Part shown: piece by piece, positions 51,851 to 63,800 of the stretch
How positions within the stretch are numbered: position 1 is the first letter of the stretch
How the letters are laid out: every line of letters begins with the position of its first letter
Assembly (NCBI GenBank): GCA_030248225.1
Contig: JASANE010005039.1
Span: forward strand, 50,465 to 114,464
Source: Trileptium ribeirensis
Taxonomy: Eukaryota > Nematoda > Enoplea > Enoplida > Thoracostomopsidae
Reading direction: 5' to 3'
Length of the DNA: 64,000 nucleotides
The notes under the pieces: model-generated
What the model saw: the letters and a program-made list of their open reading frames with translations, nothing else
Told to the model about the DNA's origin: nothing
Databases searched by the model: none
Program-made: the position numbers and the translations under genes

Positions 51851-53499
51851 GAATGGGTACACTACTTAGAAACACGCATACTTTCAATCAATGATCCGAT
51901 GGTCACCAGAAAAACCAGTTGTTAGGGTGCGGGTCAGGCAATTTTGGGCGTCAACGGATGTTATAAAAATGAAAGTTCTGATACGGTGGGGGCGGGAAAA
52001 TAGATATACCGAGGCACAAAGATCGGGCAGCACACACATATCTACATATATACATAACTATATATTCATATATGCCTATCTCAGGTCCACTCGGGACCAT
52101 GGTCACCAACCAAACCTAGCGTAAGTATTGGCTGTTGATTGAATGTTCACCTATTTGTCCCCAGGATATCTCGTGAAATCCTCCAGCGATTTGCGATGTC
52201 TTGGGCTCGTTCGAGAGCCCTGAAAATTCTCTACCGAAAAGTACTCGGGGCATTTCCGGTAAATCTGAACCGTTGGACGGTTACGGGCCGATAAACAGGC
52301 CCGAGGTCCGTGATTTCCGAATAATCGGAAACTACCGTAACCCATTTGTTTCAGCTTACTTTTGCGACCATTAAGCCCTGGTTCGCTCAAACCAGGTAAA
52401 CTTGATGGTCTTGATTCTGATCACTTCCCTTCCCCTTAGATTGTCAAAGGCCTCCTATTCCCGGACGGTCTAAATTTTGAATTTCCAATAGGGAAATGGG
52501 GGAACCGGTCGAGTTCCGTTCACACTCCTTATTTTAGCGCCAGTTAAAGGCTCTCTCCTGTTTTCTTCTAAATTTGAACCTTCGCCGTAGTCAAACGTCC
52601 TGGGTACCTGAGTGACTCCGTCCTACAGAATACGCAATTATCACGAAATATGCAAGGGCATAAAATAATGGCAAAACACACTCATAACGGCATAGATACA
52701 TCAATACAGCAATATTACCAAAACAATTACTAACGACCATGGCACCCGGCAACACCTGAAAACTTTGTTCCCGTAACTGTGTCTGGTTCGATTTAAGGTG
52801 CGTCCAAGCACTTTTGACGCCGAAATCATGAGAAATAAACGTAACGGGCCGGAACGAGCCTGTTACATCTCTTATATTTTTAAATAGAAATTTTCGGACT
52901 TAATTACTCGGGTTGGGAGCGATGACTAAGACCCCTTTCAAAAGCTCGTGTCTGGTTTTGGAAAATGACCTATACTCTACGACCCAATAATAAATTAGTC
53001 CATATATGTAGATAACCTGATGCGATGTGGTACTTGAAAATTCCGGTTTCCTAGTTTAATTTATATTATCGTCGAGATGTCTTATTGACCATACACCGTG
53101 GTCCGGGCCTATTAAATTGCTCAAAATATGTTATTCGGTGCAAATTTAGCTCTATTTCCAACGAGTCCTCCTTGGTTCCTGCTAGTTTCTATATTCTGAA
53201 AAGTCCTGAAAAGTCCTCCTCTTATATTTTATAAAGGGCCAAGGGGACTTTGCACTATATTTTGAAAGAATTTTGCCTGGTCAGAAGTTCTGTATGATTA
53301 TTCTTGCCTTGGTGCCATGGTACATACATTTAAACAGACAGGTATACCAGACAATATAGGCGCCACATAGGTGGCTAAATACGACATTCACATATATATA
53401 TTTTAACTGTACATGGTCACTATATTACAACAACGTTATGTGGTACGAACATTTCGGGTTTGCCCTATATGTTCCTGACAGTTCCTTTTTCAACTTCAC

Positions 53500-53518
53500 A
53501 AAAAAAAAATTTTTTTTT
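53500..53518. repeat. A10T9 tract 50 bases beyond the last ORF
   Basis: Ten A followed by nine T on the plus strand form a perfect short palindrome directly downstream of the NADAR-SGNH stop. It may be part of the element's 3' processing or polypurine-tract region, or simple slippage. Confidence 0.7.
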
Positions 53519-53569
53519 CTCCGCTAGTTAGTGGTTACCTTGTCCTATGGAGATTCCCTTCGTACTGTT

Positions 53570-54703
53570 TTACTCCCAGTTATTGGGTACTAGGTTCTGT
53601 TGGACCCATTTGCGAAAGTGTCCGATGTAGGGTTCAGCAATGCGGGGCTCCGCAACTTCGTCGCCGTCGGTATTGGTTTCCCAAGTGCCTGCTTCGGTTA
53701 GTTCGGTCGGGTAGTTCGGCATCGACGATTTTTGTAGTCGGTCGGGGAGCTGCCATTTTATGTCTTGGAAGATTTGGGTGAATTCGTCGTGCCATTCAAT
53801 GGTGTTGTCCAGTCCGATGTCCCAGTGTGGTGGAGGCGGAGCGATAATTGCTCGGGCTCCATCACTGAGCAGGTAGTCGAATGAGCATATATATCGGCGC
53901 ACTCGACGCATGACCTTACTGGGCGTGTCCAACAAACGACCTTCATGTGGCTTCGACCGTAGGGCTGCTTTATATCCGCCAAGGATCATTATGGTCCTGG
54001 TTTGTGGCGTGGCGATGCACGTTGCTAGCCGGACTAGAAATTGCATGGTGGCTCCTGGCCACGCCATGGCGAACCATCCATGCGAAGCGGCCATATTGAC
54101 CAATGGCGCTGCTAGTGAGTCGCCCAAAATCAAAACAGTCGGCCAGGAGGCAACGTTATGACGGAGGAAAGTTCGTATTTCCTCCAATAAGCGGCCCATG
54201 ACATTGTGACATGGTCGCGGCCGTTTACCGAACTTGATGTCCTCCGGTCCTAGGCCAATTCCCCAAAAGGAATCGGACCTATTTGCCTCGAGCAATTGGG
54301 CAAATCCGGTGGCTAGCAGGGCGTCCCTGAATCGAGGTATTTTGAATTTTTCCAGGAGCACCGTCCGCATAAGGTGAGGGAGTACTGGGCGGAGGCGCTC
54401 GGTTGTTTTTGAGTCTAGGAACTTTTGTTTGTTCCTACGGGAGATGGCCTTGACATCTCGAGCTCCCAATTTCAAGTCCGAAATGTCTTGTTTTGCTTGC
54501 TCCTCGTCGAACAAATACGTGACGAGGAGCTGGTATCCTTGCTCCGTCGATGTATATTCGATGGGGTATTGGGTGACGGTTTGGCCTAACGGGGCCATGT
54601 TGGAGAGTTCTGGCCAATGTGTACCTTTGGACAGGAACGTTTCCATCGGCGCATCATGATTGATGGTGTAGTGCGGCACTCGAGGTTGCGGAATTTGTTC
54701 CAT
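53570..54703 (-). CDS. NADAR (YbiA/DUF1768) domain fused to an SGNH/GDSL-like domain, retroelement accessory ORF
   Basis: The 377-residue product has a NADAR domain at ~22-178: FLSKG and WPELSNM near 23-36, a Tyr/Glu element around Y50 and E54, the Arg/Asp GARDVK segment (80-85), then LLATGFAQLLEAN (129-141), SDSFWGIG (143-150) and NVMGRLLEEIR (167-177), all in the family's order. Known NADAR enzymes act on ADP-ribose conjugates, including removal of ADP-ribose from guanine in DNA. A second domain (~187-315) has an SGNH block I (LILGDSLA, S196), a block II-like Gly (G217) and a block III-like ILGG (240-243), but the usual Asn after it is missing, so esterase activity is uncertain. H293 or H305 could be the histidine. 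The ORF is in the same frame as the polyprotein, separated by one TAA and 41 open codons. The ATG at 54,703 is the first in frame after that stop. Confidence 0.88.
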   Translation of the reverse strand: MEQIPQPRVPHYTINHDAPMETFLSKGTHWPELSNMAPLGQTVTQYPIEYTSTEQGYQLLVTYLFDEEQAKQDISDLKLGARDVKAISRRNKQKFLDSKTTERLRPVLPHLMRTVLLEKFKIPRFRDALLATGFAQLLEANRSDSFWGIGLGPEDIKFGKRPRPCHNVMGRLLEEIRTFLRHNVASWPTVLILGDSLAAPLVNMAASHGWFAMAWPGATMQFLVRLATCIATPQTRTIMILGGYKAALRSKPHEGRLLDTPSKVMRRVRRYICSFDYLLSDGARAIIAPPPPHWDIGLDNTIEWHDEFTQIFQDIKWQLPDRLQKSSMPNYPTELTEAGTWETNTDGDEVAEPRIAEPYIGHFRKWVQQNLVPNNWE

Positions 54704-54829
54704 GTCGTTGAGTTCTTTGACTTGGTTGTTCCTGCAATAGTATTCATCGCCATTAGTGGCGGCTCTTGAGGGAGTTTGGAGGCGGGAGCTCGAGTCTTCT
54801 GGGGTGTTTCTTGAGTGATTTAAACGTTA
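54704..54829 (-). promoter_or_regulatory. In-frame stop-and-gap between polyprotein and NADAR-SGNH ORF
   Basis: The polyprotein ends in TAA at 54,829-54,827, followed by C and then 41 sense codons with no stop before the NADAR ORF's ATG. The two ATGs are 9267 bases apart, an exact multiple of three. Expression of the second ORF could therefore come from stop readthrough, from reinitiation, or from splicing to an acceptor-like TATTGCAG at about 54,739-54,732. The sequence cannot decide between these. Alternatively the TAA is a copy-specific mutation. Confidence 0.6.
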
Positions 54830-57800
54830 CAACCGTCGCTCGCGAGGCGGTTGTCTCGGAGGTCGGACCACTTCTAGTCCGATATCTTCAGGTTGTAATT
54901 GTCTTTGTCCACTGTCCTCGTCGGGTTCCAAGTCCGGATGTGCGGCTAGCATGTCCTCGATGTCCTGTTCATCAAAGATGTCCTTAAAAGGTTCAAACAT
55001 GTCGTGCCGTGCACGAGCACTACCAGATGGATAATCCATCGGCATAACAGGGTCACGATGTCGAGTCGGTGGAGCGAGGGGTATAGTCCGTCGAGCAGGT
55101 GTCGCAATTTTAGGTTCCAATCGTCGGGTGTCCAAACGTGGTATTACGACTCGGGCTTCTTCTCCATATGGTATATATTCTTCATACCAACGACAACGGT
55201 CCCTGGCTTGCCTATGTGGTTGTCGACGAGTAGGTTGAGGGGTTTCTTCCCTCTCCTTAACCTCAGGCGCAGAGGGTCCCATCTCAGGAGATCCCTCGCT
55301 TTCCTCAGTCGGAGGATCGAGTTCAAAGTGGGGCCTTCGCCGGGGTCCCGGTAAAAGTTGACTAAGAGGTATCTCATCCTCTTCGTCTTCCCAATTAACT
55401 TTTGATTGGGCTCTAGCTGGGGTTTGTCGGTGTGGTTTGGCGCGTGATGGTCGAGTAAGAACTCCCTTGAGGGTGGAGGGAGCGCTACGCGGCGGCGCTC
55501 TTCCCTTCCTCCCGGTAGAGGAGCCTTTGGTTGATTCGCCAATGGTTGATATTGTCTCATCATCCTTGTCTACAGTTCGTCGTCGTAAATGTCCCGGTCG
55601 ACCGCCTTCCGAAGACTCGGAAGGTCGGCGTTGTTTACCAGTGCTTTGTTTGCCTGCCTCCCTTTGTCGAGCTAGGCTCTCAATGAATTCTTCTACTATC
55701 CCGTCGGCTGCTATTTGGTCTTCCGATGGGATGTATTGTATGGGAGATCCCCTTAGGTATTCCATTAATTCAGTTGCATCCTGTATTTCTCCTCGGGCGC
55801 GGGCGGCTTCTTCTCGTTTCCTTCTTATTTCCTGCATTTCCCATTCCCATTGTGCTAGTTCGTTTTGTCTTCGGGTGGTCCATCGACCAAAGGATGGTAC
55901 CTGTGGATCTTTGGTTCCCCGTTCCTGCAAGGGTGATAGCAGTGGTGGGATTATCCATCGTTGAGGCGGTGTCGGAAAATCGGTTGTTTCCGGTGAGGTG
56001 GTTTCTGAGCTTATGGATGACGCTTGTTCACTAGTTGGCGCAGGAACCTTAGTTGGTTTTCGTCGTGGTTTAGGCTTAGGTTTCGGTGTTGGCGCGGGTT
56101 CTGGTAGAGGTTGGCTGGTTGCTGGGACGGACTGTGCGGGTGGTGGTCTAGGAGGGGTGTAATGTGGTGTGATCCATTCGTCTGGGACGTAGTCCTCAAT
56201 AGTGGCTTCAAAGCCTAGTGGCATCAGGGGAGTGTGTGGGAATGGTGTAGGTGGGGCGGAATATGCTTGACGAGGCATGGAATAGGGTTGTTCGTAAGAC
56301 GCTGAATGCTCATAATAGGTGTAGTATGGTGGTACTGGCTGGTCTGATTCGGTCATTAGGCGTTGTGTCTGAGGACTGCGAGATGTTTGAGTAGCGATTG
56401 CGGCTCGGTGTTTTACAGGCGTGAGGGGCGAAGTTTGGACTGCATGCTCGATGGCTGACGTTGGGGATGTTGCTTGTTCTGGAGTGTGAGGCGAGTCTTC
56501 GTCCGGGTCCTGTGAAGCGAGTAATTCCACAAGACCGAGGTCGTTTGCATTGAATGGTCGCAGTGCGCGTTCGGGGTCTAATCGTTTTACCTTTAGAGGC
56601 CTTGTAGCCTCATCAGTCCGAACGGCTCGTTCCTGCTCTCGTAGGGTTACTGGGGCGGTGTGTTGTCCATACTCAGGCGAGAAAGTACCTGGTGGTTTAT
56701 CCAGTGCGTATGGTAACTTAGCGGAGTCCTGGGTTGCGAGTTCCTGTGATATAGCGGGCCATTCGGTGTCCGGGGTTCTGTCAGGGTCACAGAGGGGAAG
56801 CCTATTTTGTTGCGGGGCTCCGGAGGAGTCTTGGGCTTGAATGGTCAACTGTTCTACTGCGGCGCGGTGTATATCTGCCTGAGCTTGCGTGTATTCTAAG
56901 TTAGGTTCTCCAATTTCTACACTAGCGACGTCGGAGGCACCATCAATCTCCTGGCGCAACCGGTCGACTGCTTCTGGGTCTGCAGCCTGTAATTCTCTAG
57001 CGAAATATTTGTCAGCGAGGATAGTTTCTCCAGGTTCCTGTAGTGCAGCCTCAATGTATGCGGGAGGAACGGCTTTGAGCAAATCAGCCATGTCAGGGAA
57101 ACTGCTTAGCGGGCGATAGCATGGCTTGGTACGATTGATGTGGACCACATGATCGGACGCATTAGGTTGTCCGGGGAGCTTAACACAGATGCAAGGCAGC
57201 ATTATTTTAGTGATCTGATATGGTCCGCACCATCGGCGTTCTAATTTGCGCGATAGTCCTGGTGTCGTGTAGTATCGATAGACCCATACATGGTCATTAA
57301 CACGGTAGTCGGGGACCTTTATCTTGCGATTGTAATAGCGTTTTCTGTATTCCCGAGCAGATTGCATGGATCGATAGGCTCGATCCCTAATGGTAGCTAA
57401 CCACCGTTGTACATTAGCGCGGTATGCTTCTGCTCCGGGGTAGCGTCCCCAATCAGTTTGTGTTTCGATTCCACCCGGTACTCGGGGTTGGAATCCGTGC
57501 ATGAGCATGAATGGTGGGTAGTGCGTGGAAGCGTGTACTGCTGAATTGTAGGACATGATGCAATACGGCAGGACTTCGTCCCATGTAGTATGGTCCTTTT
57601 CAGGTAATGCTACTCTTAGGAGGAATAGTAGTGTACGGTTAAAACGTTCGATCTCTCCGTTTGCCTTCGGATTGTAGCTTAAGGTTTCGCGTTTGAAAGT
57701 GTGTAGTCTAGCGCACAGGGCTTCCATTACCTCGGAGACGAAACATCCTCCTCGGTCTGAGACCAGTTCCTCGGGTGCGCCGTAGCGGCACACCACGTCT

Positions 57801-60800
57801 TCGACAAAGACCTTGGCTACGCTCTTAGCGGTTTGGTCCGGTAAAGCAGCGGCAATAACTAGTTTTGTGAATTGATCGATGAAGGCGATTACGTACCTGT
57901 TTCCGTTGCGGGATAACACCCGAGTGTCCAGTATGTCGACAAACATGCGATGCATGGGCGCACTAGCCAACGGGTTCTCTCCGAGCGCGGCTCGAACATT
58001 TTGAGGTAGGTTGCGTGATCGTTGGCAGAGTACACATCGCTTGACATATTCGTCCACGTCCTTACCCATGGTTTCCCAGTAGTAGAATTGCTTGAGTTTG
58101 CTCAGCAGACGATCTCTACCTGGATGTCCACCAAATAATGTGTCGTGTTCGTGTTTGAGTATCTGTCGAATGAGTAGTCTAGGTACGCATAGTTTAGGTC
58201 TGTGGTCGTTTGGCATTATGGGATGCAAGTATAGAATAGCAGTGTCGGGGCAAAGCCTGTAATGATGGGCTTCCAATTTGAGGGCAGTCGCTGCCTTACC
58301 GTCGGCGGGCGACTGTCGAGTGTGTAAATACCACCAAATAGGACCAAATTGTTTATCTCTTCGTTGAATGTATGGTAGGTAATTGAGAAGGTTCCTCCCT
58401 TCGTATTGTTGAAAGTGTGGTAAGTATATGTGTTCTCCAGTGTCGTAGACCTGTTCAGGGCGTTGCAACTGTATTCGTGGTCCACATGCATAAGCAACCT
58501 TAATTAATGTGTCAAATTCTTCTACTTCGGGTAATCCTCCATATCTCTGTCTAGCGGTTGTCGGTAGCGTCTGTGGTCTAGCGGGTTCAGGTGTACCAGC
58601 TGTGGCGCGAGTTGAGCTTTCACTCGCCGCGATTGGAGCAGGCGGTGTCGGAGCGGTCGGGGGTTCTTGAGGCTGTGGGGGTCTGGCGGGTGGTTCGGGT
58701 GCCGGAGATAGTCCTTGGGTTGGCTTATCAGTGGATTCTGGCGGTCCTGGGGCAGTCGTCCGTCTCCCTGGGATCTCAACTCCTTCGGGCCATGGGTCGT
58801 CTATGTCTCCGCAGAAGATAAATTGCGTTGGATCCGGGAGAGGGTCATAATCAGATCCTCCAAACATACGATAGAAGCGTTCCCTGACGTAGTCGGGTGG
58901 TAAGGTGACGGGGGCGTCCGGTGGAAGTCCCAAGAGTTGTCGAGTAAGTCTCTTCCAAATTTCTTCGGTGGGAAATCGTCGGGGTGGTTTAGCTGGAGCT
59001 TTGCCTTTACCGCGGTCCTGTCCTTTAACAGCGACGGCAACCATTCGAGGATGGTCCTGTTCGTCCTGTTCGGCTTCGTCCGATGAGTAAGAAAACTCCA
59101 CGTCATGTCGGGGATCGCGTGAAAGTCCGTCTGCGTTGGCATTTGCCTTGCCTGGTCGATATTCGATGTTAAAACCACCGAATTCCATCAATAGCTCATT
59201 TCGCCATTGGGCTAACCGCGAGTTTCGCGGCGGTCTCTCGAATAGTGCTTTAAGTGGCTTATGGTCAGTTTCGACGTGAAATTCGTGTCCAAGTAAGTAG
59301 TGTCGAAAGTGTAAGGCAGCCCATCTAATGGCGAGAGCCTCAGTCTCTATGGCGGGGTATCGTCGTTGGTAGTCCACAAGTGATTTACTCGCGTAGGCGA
59401 TAGGTAGTGTGCCTTTGTCGGTCTTTTGCGAAAGCACGGCTCCTAGGGCATATCCTGAAGCGTCCGTTTGGAGTATGAAAGGTTTGGAAAAGTCTGGATA
59501 TATGAGTAATGGTTCTTGTACTAATGCTTTACGCAATTTTCCGAATGCCTCCTCGCATTGCGGTGTCCATTTGAATTCGCTGTCCTTTCGTCGAAGGGCA
59601 TTGAGCGGCTCGCAGATTTCAGAGTAGTGTGGTATGAATTTGTGATAGTATCCTACCAGTCCTAGAAAGCTTTGCAATTGTTTGAGGGTTTCCGGTCGTT
59701 TGTAATTGTCTATTGCAGCGGTTTTCTCGGGATCGGGTTTAACTCCCTCCGAGCTGATGATGTGGCCCAAGTATTTCAACTGTTTCTGTCCAAATTGGCA
59801 TTTAGAGGGTTTTAATTTGAGGTTCGCCTTGCGGAATCGGTCAAATACTGTTATTAAGTCCGCTAGGTGTTGTTCAAATGTGGGTGAAAAGACCAATATG
59901 TCATCTATGTAGATTAGGCATCGTTCCCATTCTAGACCCTTTAGTATGATTGACATGCACCTTTGAAAGGCGCCTGGTGAGGAATTCAGTCCGAATGGCA
60001 GAACGTTATATTCATACTGTCCGTGGACAGTGACGAAGGAGGTTTTCTCCTTGGTCTCGGGGTCCAATTCTAGTTGCCAGAAACCCTTGTTAAGATCTAA
60101 ACTGGACATGAATTTGGTGTTTCGGAGACATCCCAAGATGTCATCTATGCGGGGTAACGGGTATAAGTCTCGCTCTGCAACTACATTGAGCTTACGAAAG
60201 TCGACACATAACCGTAAGGTACCGTCACTTTTGGTGACGTACACTATGGGAGAACCCCAAGGTGAATCTGATGGCGTTATCAAACCCGCTTCTACCATGT
60301 TATTTAGTTCTTCGCGTAAGGGCTCTCGCAATGAGTGTGCTAAACGATAGGGTACCTGTTTGATGGGCCTTGCGTCTCCTGTGACTATTCTGTGTTGGTG
60401 TACACCACATCTGCCTAGATCGAACGGGTGTACACTAAATATGTCTGCATTTTCAGAGATAGTCGTTTTCAATTGTTTAAGTTCGAAAGGGTTTAGGGTC
60501 GTTTGTCCAAAGTCAATTTTACTCAAGACTTGTATGGATCGTTCAGTGTCAATGGTTTTCTTTTGTTCACTTATAATTTGGACAACATTGTCTCGGGTAA
60601 CTCCAATATTGTTGCATTGCTTAGTGCGTTTTGGAGGGTCTAGCTGTAGCAGGCGCTTGTTACTGTCATATAAGAACTCGACCTCGTTGTCGTCGAGCAT
60701 CTCGATATGTCCTATTGTTTGTCCAGCGTGTATAGCGACGGGAAAATTTCCAAAGTTCATTAACGCTATTGGTATCATGCGTTGGCCAGTAAGTACCAGG

Positions 60801-63800
60801 GAGTGGGCGATAGCAACGTCCCTAATAAAGGGGTCAGGCACAAATAAGGCTTGACCTGTTGGTGGTTGGGTGATTTCCGGGACGGCGTTGATAAATAATT
60901 CAGTGTTCGGTGGTACTTGAGTGTATTTCCTGGTTACCACGTTGATGACTGGCGGTCGGTAATCCCCTTGATCGGCGAAAGGTGCCGAGCAGTTCTCAGT
61001 CCCGTTAGATAGATCCAGGCAGCGGTCTTTGAAGTTTATGGCGACGTATGGTAGTAATGCCATGAAGTCGGTTCCTAGAATGCATTCGTACGGAGTGTCT
61101 GTTGTCACCTGAAAGTCGCACGGTGTACTTAACGATCCTATGGTGATCGGCGCTTTTACTACTCCACTGATTGTTAATTCCTGTTGTGTAGCCGACACTA
61201 TGCGGGTAGTGGTCGTGTCGCGGGGAACTAGTCCTAATCGAGCGGCTAGGGCTTGGGACATAATTGAGACGTCAGCTCCAGTGTCAACTAGTGTCATAAC
61301 TGGGGTACCAAGTATTGTTGCGTTAATAAGTAGTGGGGTATTACCTGCGTTCATAGCGTTTAATTGTCTAGTGAACACGCCTTGGCGAGGTCCACGACGT
61401 AAGTCGCGAGTAGGAGCGACAAATAGTTCATCGTCTTCGATGAAAACAAGTTCTTCCTCGGAAGAGTTACGTGATGTTAGTAGTCGGTTCGAACGACGTG
61501 GGGCACGGCTGGACGCTACGGACACGCGCGGCGTTCCCGAAGGCCCAACCGTGACCTCGGTCGGCGAAGTCCTGTCTGTATGAGGAAAGTCGTCTTCCTC
61601 GGGTGGAGCGCTCGGTATTTGAGGTCTCGCTCTAGTCCATCTAATCACTTTCCTGGGTTTACTATCAGTTCTGATTAGTCGTCCACGACATGGGAACCAT
61701 CGGGGAATGTAATATCCGTACTTTGGTGGGACCTTGCATTTAGTCATGAAGTAAATCAAACTGACCAGTCCTACAACGACGGTGATGAGGAAGTAGGGTA
61801 AGAAGCCGGTGTACTCCACAGCGGGGAGATTAACCACCCTACGTACCTGATCTTTAGCTATCTGCGCAACCCGCAAATTTATAGCTTTGGCGTTGTCAAG
61901 TGAGTCCCATGTCAAAGGTCTGAGTTTGATACCGGATAGCCGGTCAATAGTGATATTCGGTCCGACTTTTATTGTAATCTTTTCGGGTTTCAACATGCTG
62001 GTGAGCACTATTGATCCTATAACCAACTGGGTGTAGTTTCCGTGTGGAAACCATAACACTCCATTCGGCGGTACTTTTATCGACTTACCCAAAGTAACGT
62101 GAGCTAGTTGTCTACGATTTGTCAGTATGACCTCAGGTTCACTAGTCCGAATCAATACCCCTTGTATAGTTGTGTGTACAGATGTGTCGTTGGTAAGTGG
62201 ACCTATTAGCGAGCGGTTGCTGCATGTATGTTTAATGGTCTCAGGTACATGTTCACCTGCAATAATCCATTCTAAGCAGTTAGTGCTATGATCCGTTATC
62301 AGCGCGTGTGGTTCACAGAAAGCGATTCCTGGTCTCTGCTTGCATGCTCCCAAATTTAGTGATTCGAAGCGAATATGCCCCAAACGGGCGGCGTATTGAG
62401 GGAGCGGTAATCTCAGCTGCGTTTGCGTGGCAGGTGCGTTCCAGCCGGTGTTATAGATCCGAAAATACGGTCGGACGTCATTGCGCATTGGCAATGGCAA
62501 TTGCAGTATGAATCCAAATCGAAACGCTGTTAAATCTACGCTGACAGGCATGACGCGGCCAAACTGATAGGCGAGGCTAGGCTCGCGCATGAGGATAGTC
62601 TTGGAAATGCGTGGATCCATGGAAAATAACCGTCGTAGCATGACGACATCGATAACAGCGGGAGATAATTCGCCGTTCAACATGGATTCCATTATAGCTT
62701 GTACCGACGAGCGCATATTGGCTCGAAGGATATGATCGATTAGCTGGTGGTGTACGTGTGCGATCTCTTTCTGATCGGCGCATCTAACCTGTTCGATCAT
62801 AGAAACCACCTCTTGCATGCTATGATGTAAGAATGCGTAAATGTCCTCGTTTGCTCGGGTCAGTTGCCTTATGGCTTTAGTGTTTCGAAAGGAGACATCG
62901 TTAGTCTCGCGCATAAATTTCTCGAGGACGGTTACCTGTTGGCGCACATTGTTAATGTGTACTCCATTTGAAAAAGCCATTCCCAGACCTAAGAAGCCTG
63001 AGACAGCTCCTGCAGCGGCGGCGATTAAGCTGGCAAAGCGCTTTTCCCTTTTGGGCGTGAGATCACACAGTTGCTCGTTTGCGACACAGAAAGAATGCAC
63101 GAGTAGCGAGTAATAGTTGGTGTCCAGCACGCCATGGTAGGCGTCGTCCAATTCGCTTTCCAAAGCTCTTAGGGTCTTATGTAGCTGTGGATATTCGGTG
63201 CAGTTGACCTTTCGACAGCAGTCGGCGCGACATTTTCCGTTTGCTTCATAAGGCGGGCAGAACCTACTCACGTAAGGATCGGACTTGCGTTCCCAATCGC
63301 GAAGTGATAACTGCAATACCACTGGTAGATGCGTGGTCTGGTCAGAGGTGACCACCAAGCCCTGTGGCTCGATGACCACTCCTACTTGTCGATTGACAAA
63401 AGCACCTAAGCGCGAGATTGAATCGCTAAATGGGGAAAGCGTGGCGCGTGTAGAGCTAAGCGCTGAGAGCCAAAGTAACAATAGGATTGTACAGACCCTC
63501 CACATACCTGAAGGATGACCGAGGCCATTACTAAGACTCGGCGAAGGGGATCGTACCTCGTTTCGATTGGGTTCCCTTATGGTCTCTTTATTTGCGATTT
63601 GTTCCGAAATGTCGCTTTTACTTTCCTCGTCACTCATTTCCGTGCCACCCGACCCAGGGGGGCCTTCTAGGGGGGGGGGGCCACCACCAGGGGGGCCCCC
63701 CCACCCGTCTTCGGATGACTCGAGATAAGCGGCTAGCGCCGTGTTTAGTTGTTTGTCCAAATTCGGGACGGAATAGTTGGTGGCATCGTCCGGAAACAAG

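Larger units (their letters stand above)
46196..53569 (-). other. Non-coding 3' region of the retroelement, presumed to include the 3' LTR
   Basis: About 7.3 kb separate the NADAR ORF's stop from the AT-rich host DNA. The GC content stays close to that of the element, no long ORF exists on either strand and no protein family was recognised. It contains an A10T9 tract just after the ORF (53,500-53,518), a diverged ~180-bp repeat block (51.23-51.85 kb), a microsatellite cluster (50.7-51.0 kb), a tRNA-like sequence (48.2 kb) and a long pyrimidine tract (47.95-48.09 kb), purine-rich on the element's sense strand. The LTR limits cannot be fixed without the 5' copy. A 3' non-coding region or LTR of this size is long for the family. 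Confidence 0.55.

Noticed and set aside
53758..54659. Short ORFs overlapping the NADAR-SGNH gene
   Set aside because: Shadow frames of the 377-codon ORF.
63653..63712. Programmed frameshift at the G-run as the way envelope and leader are joined
   Set aside because: The frame is already continuous as given, so no shift is needed.
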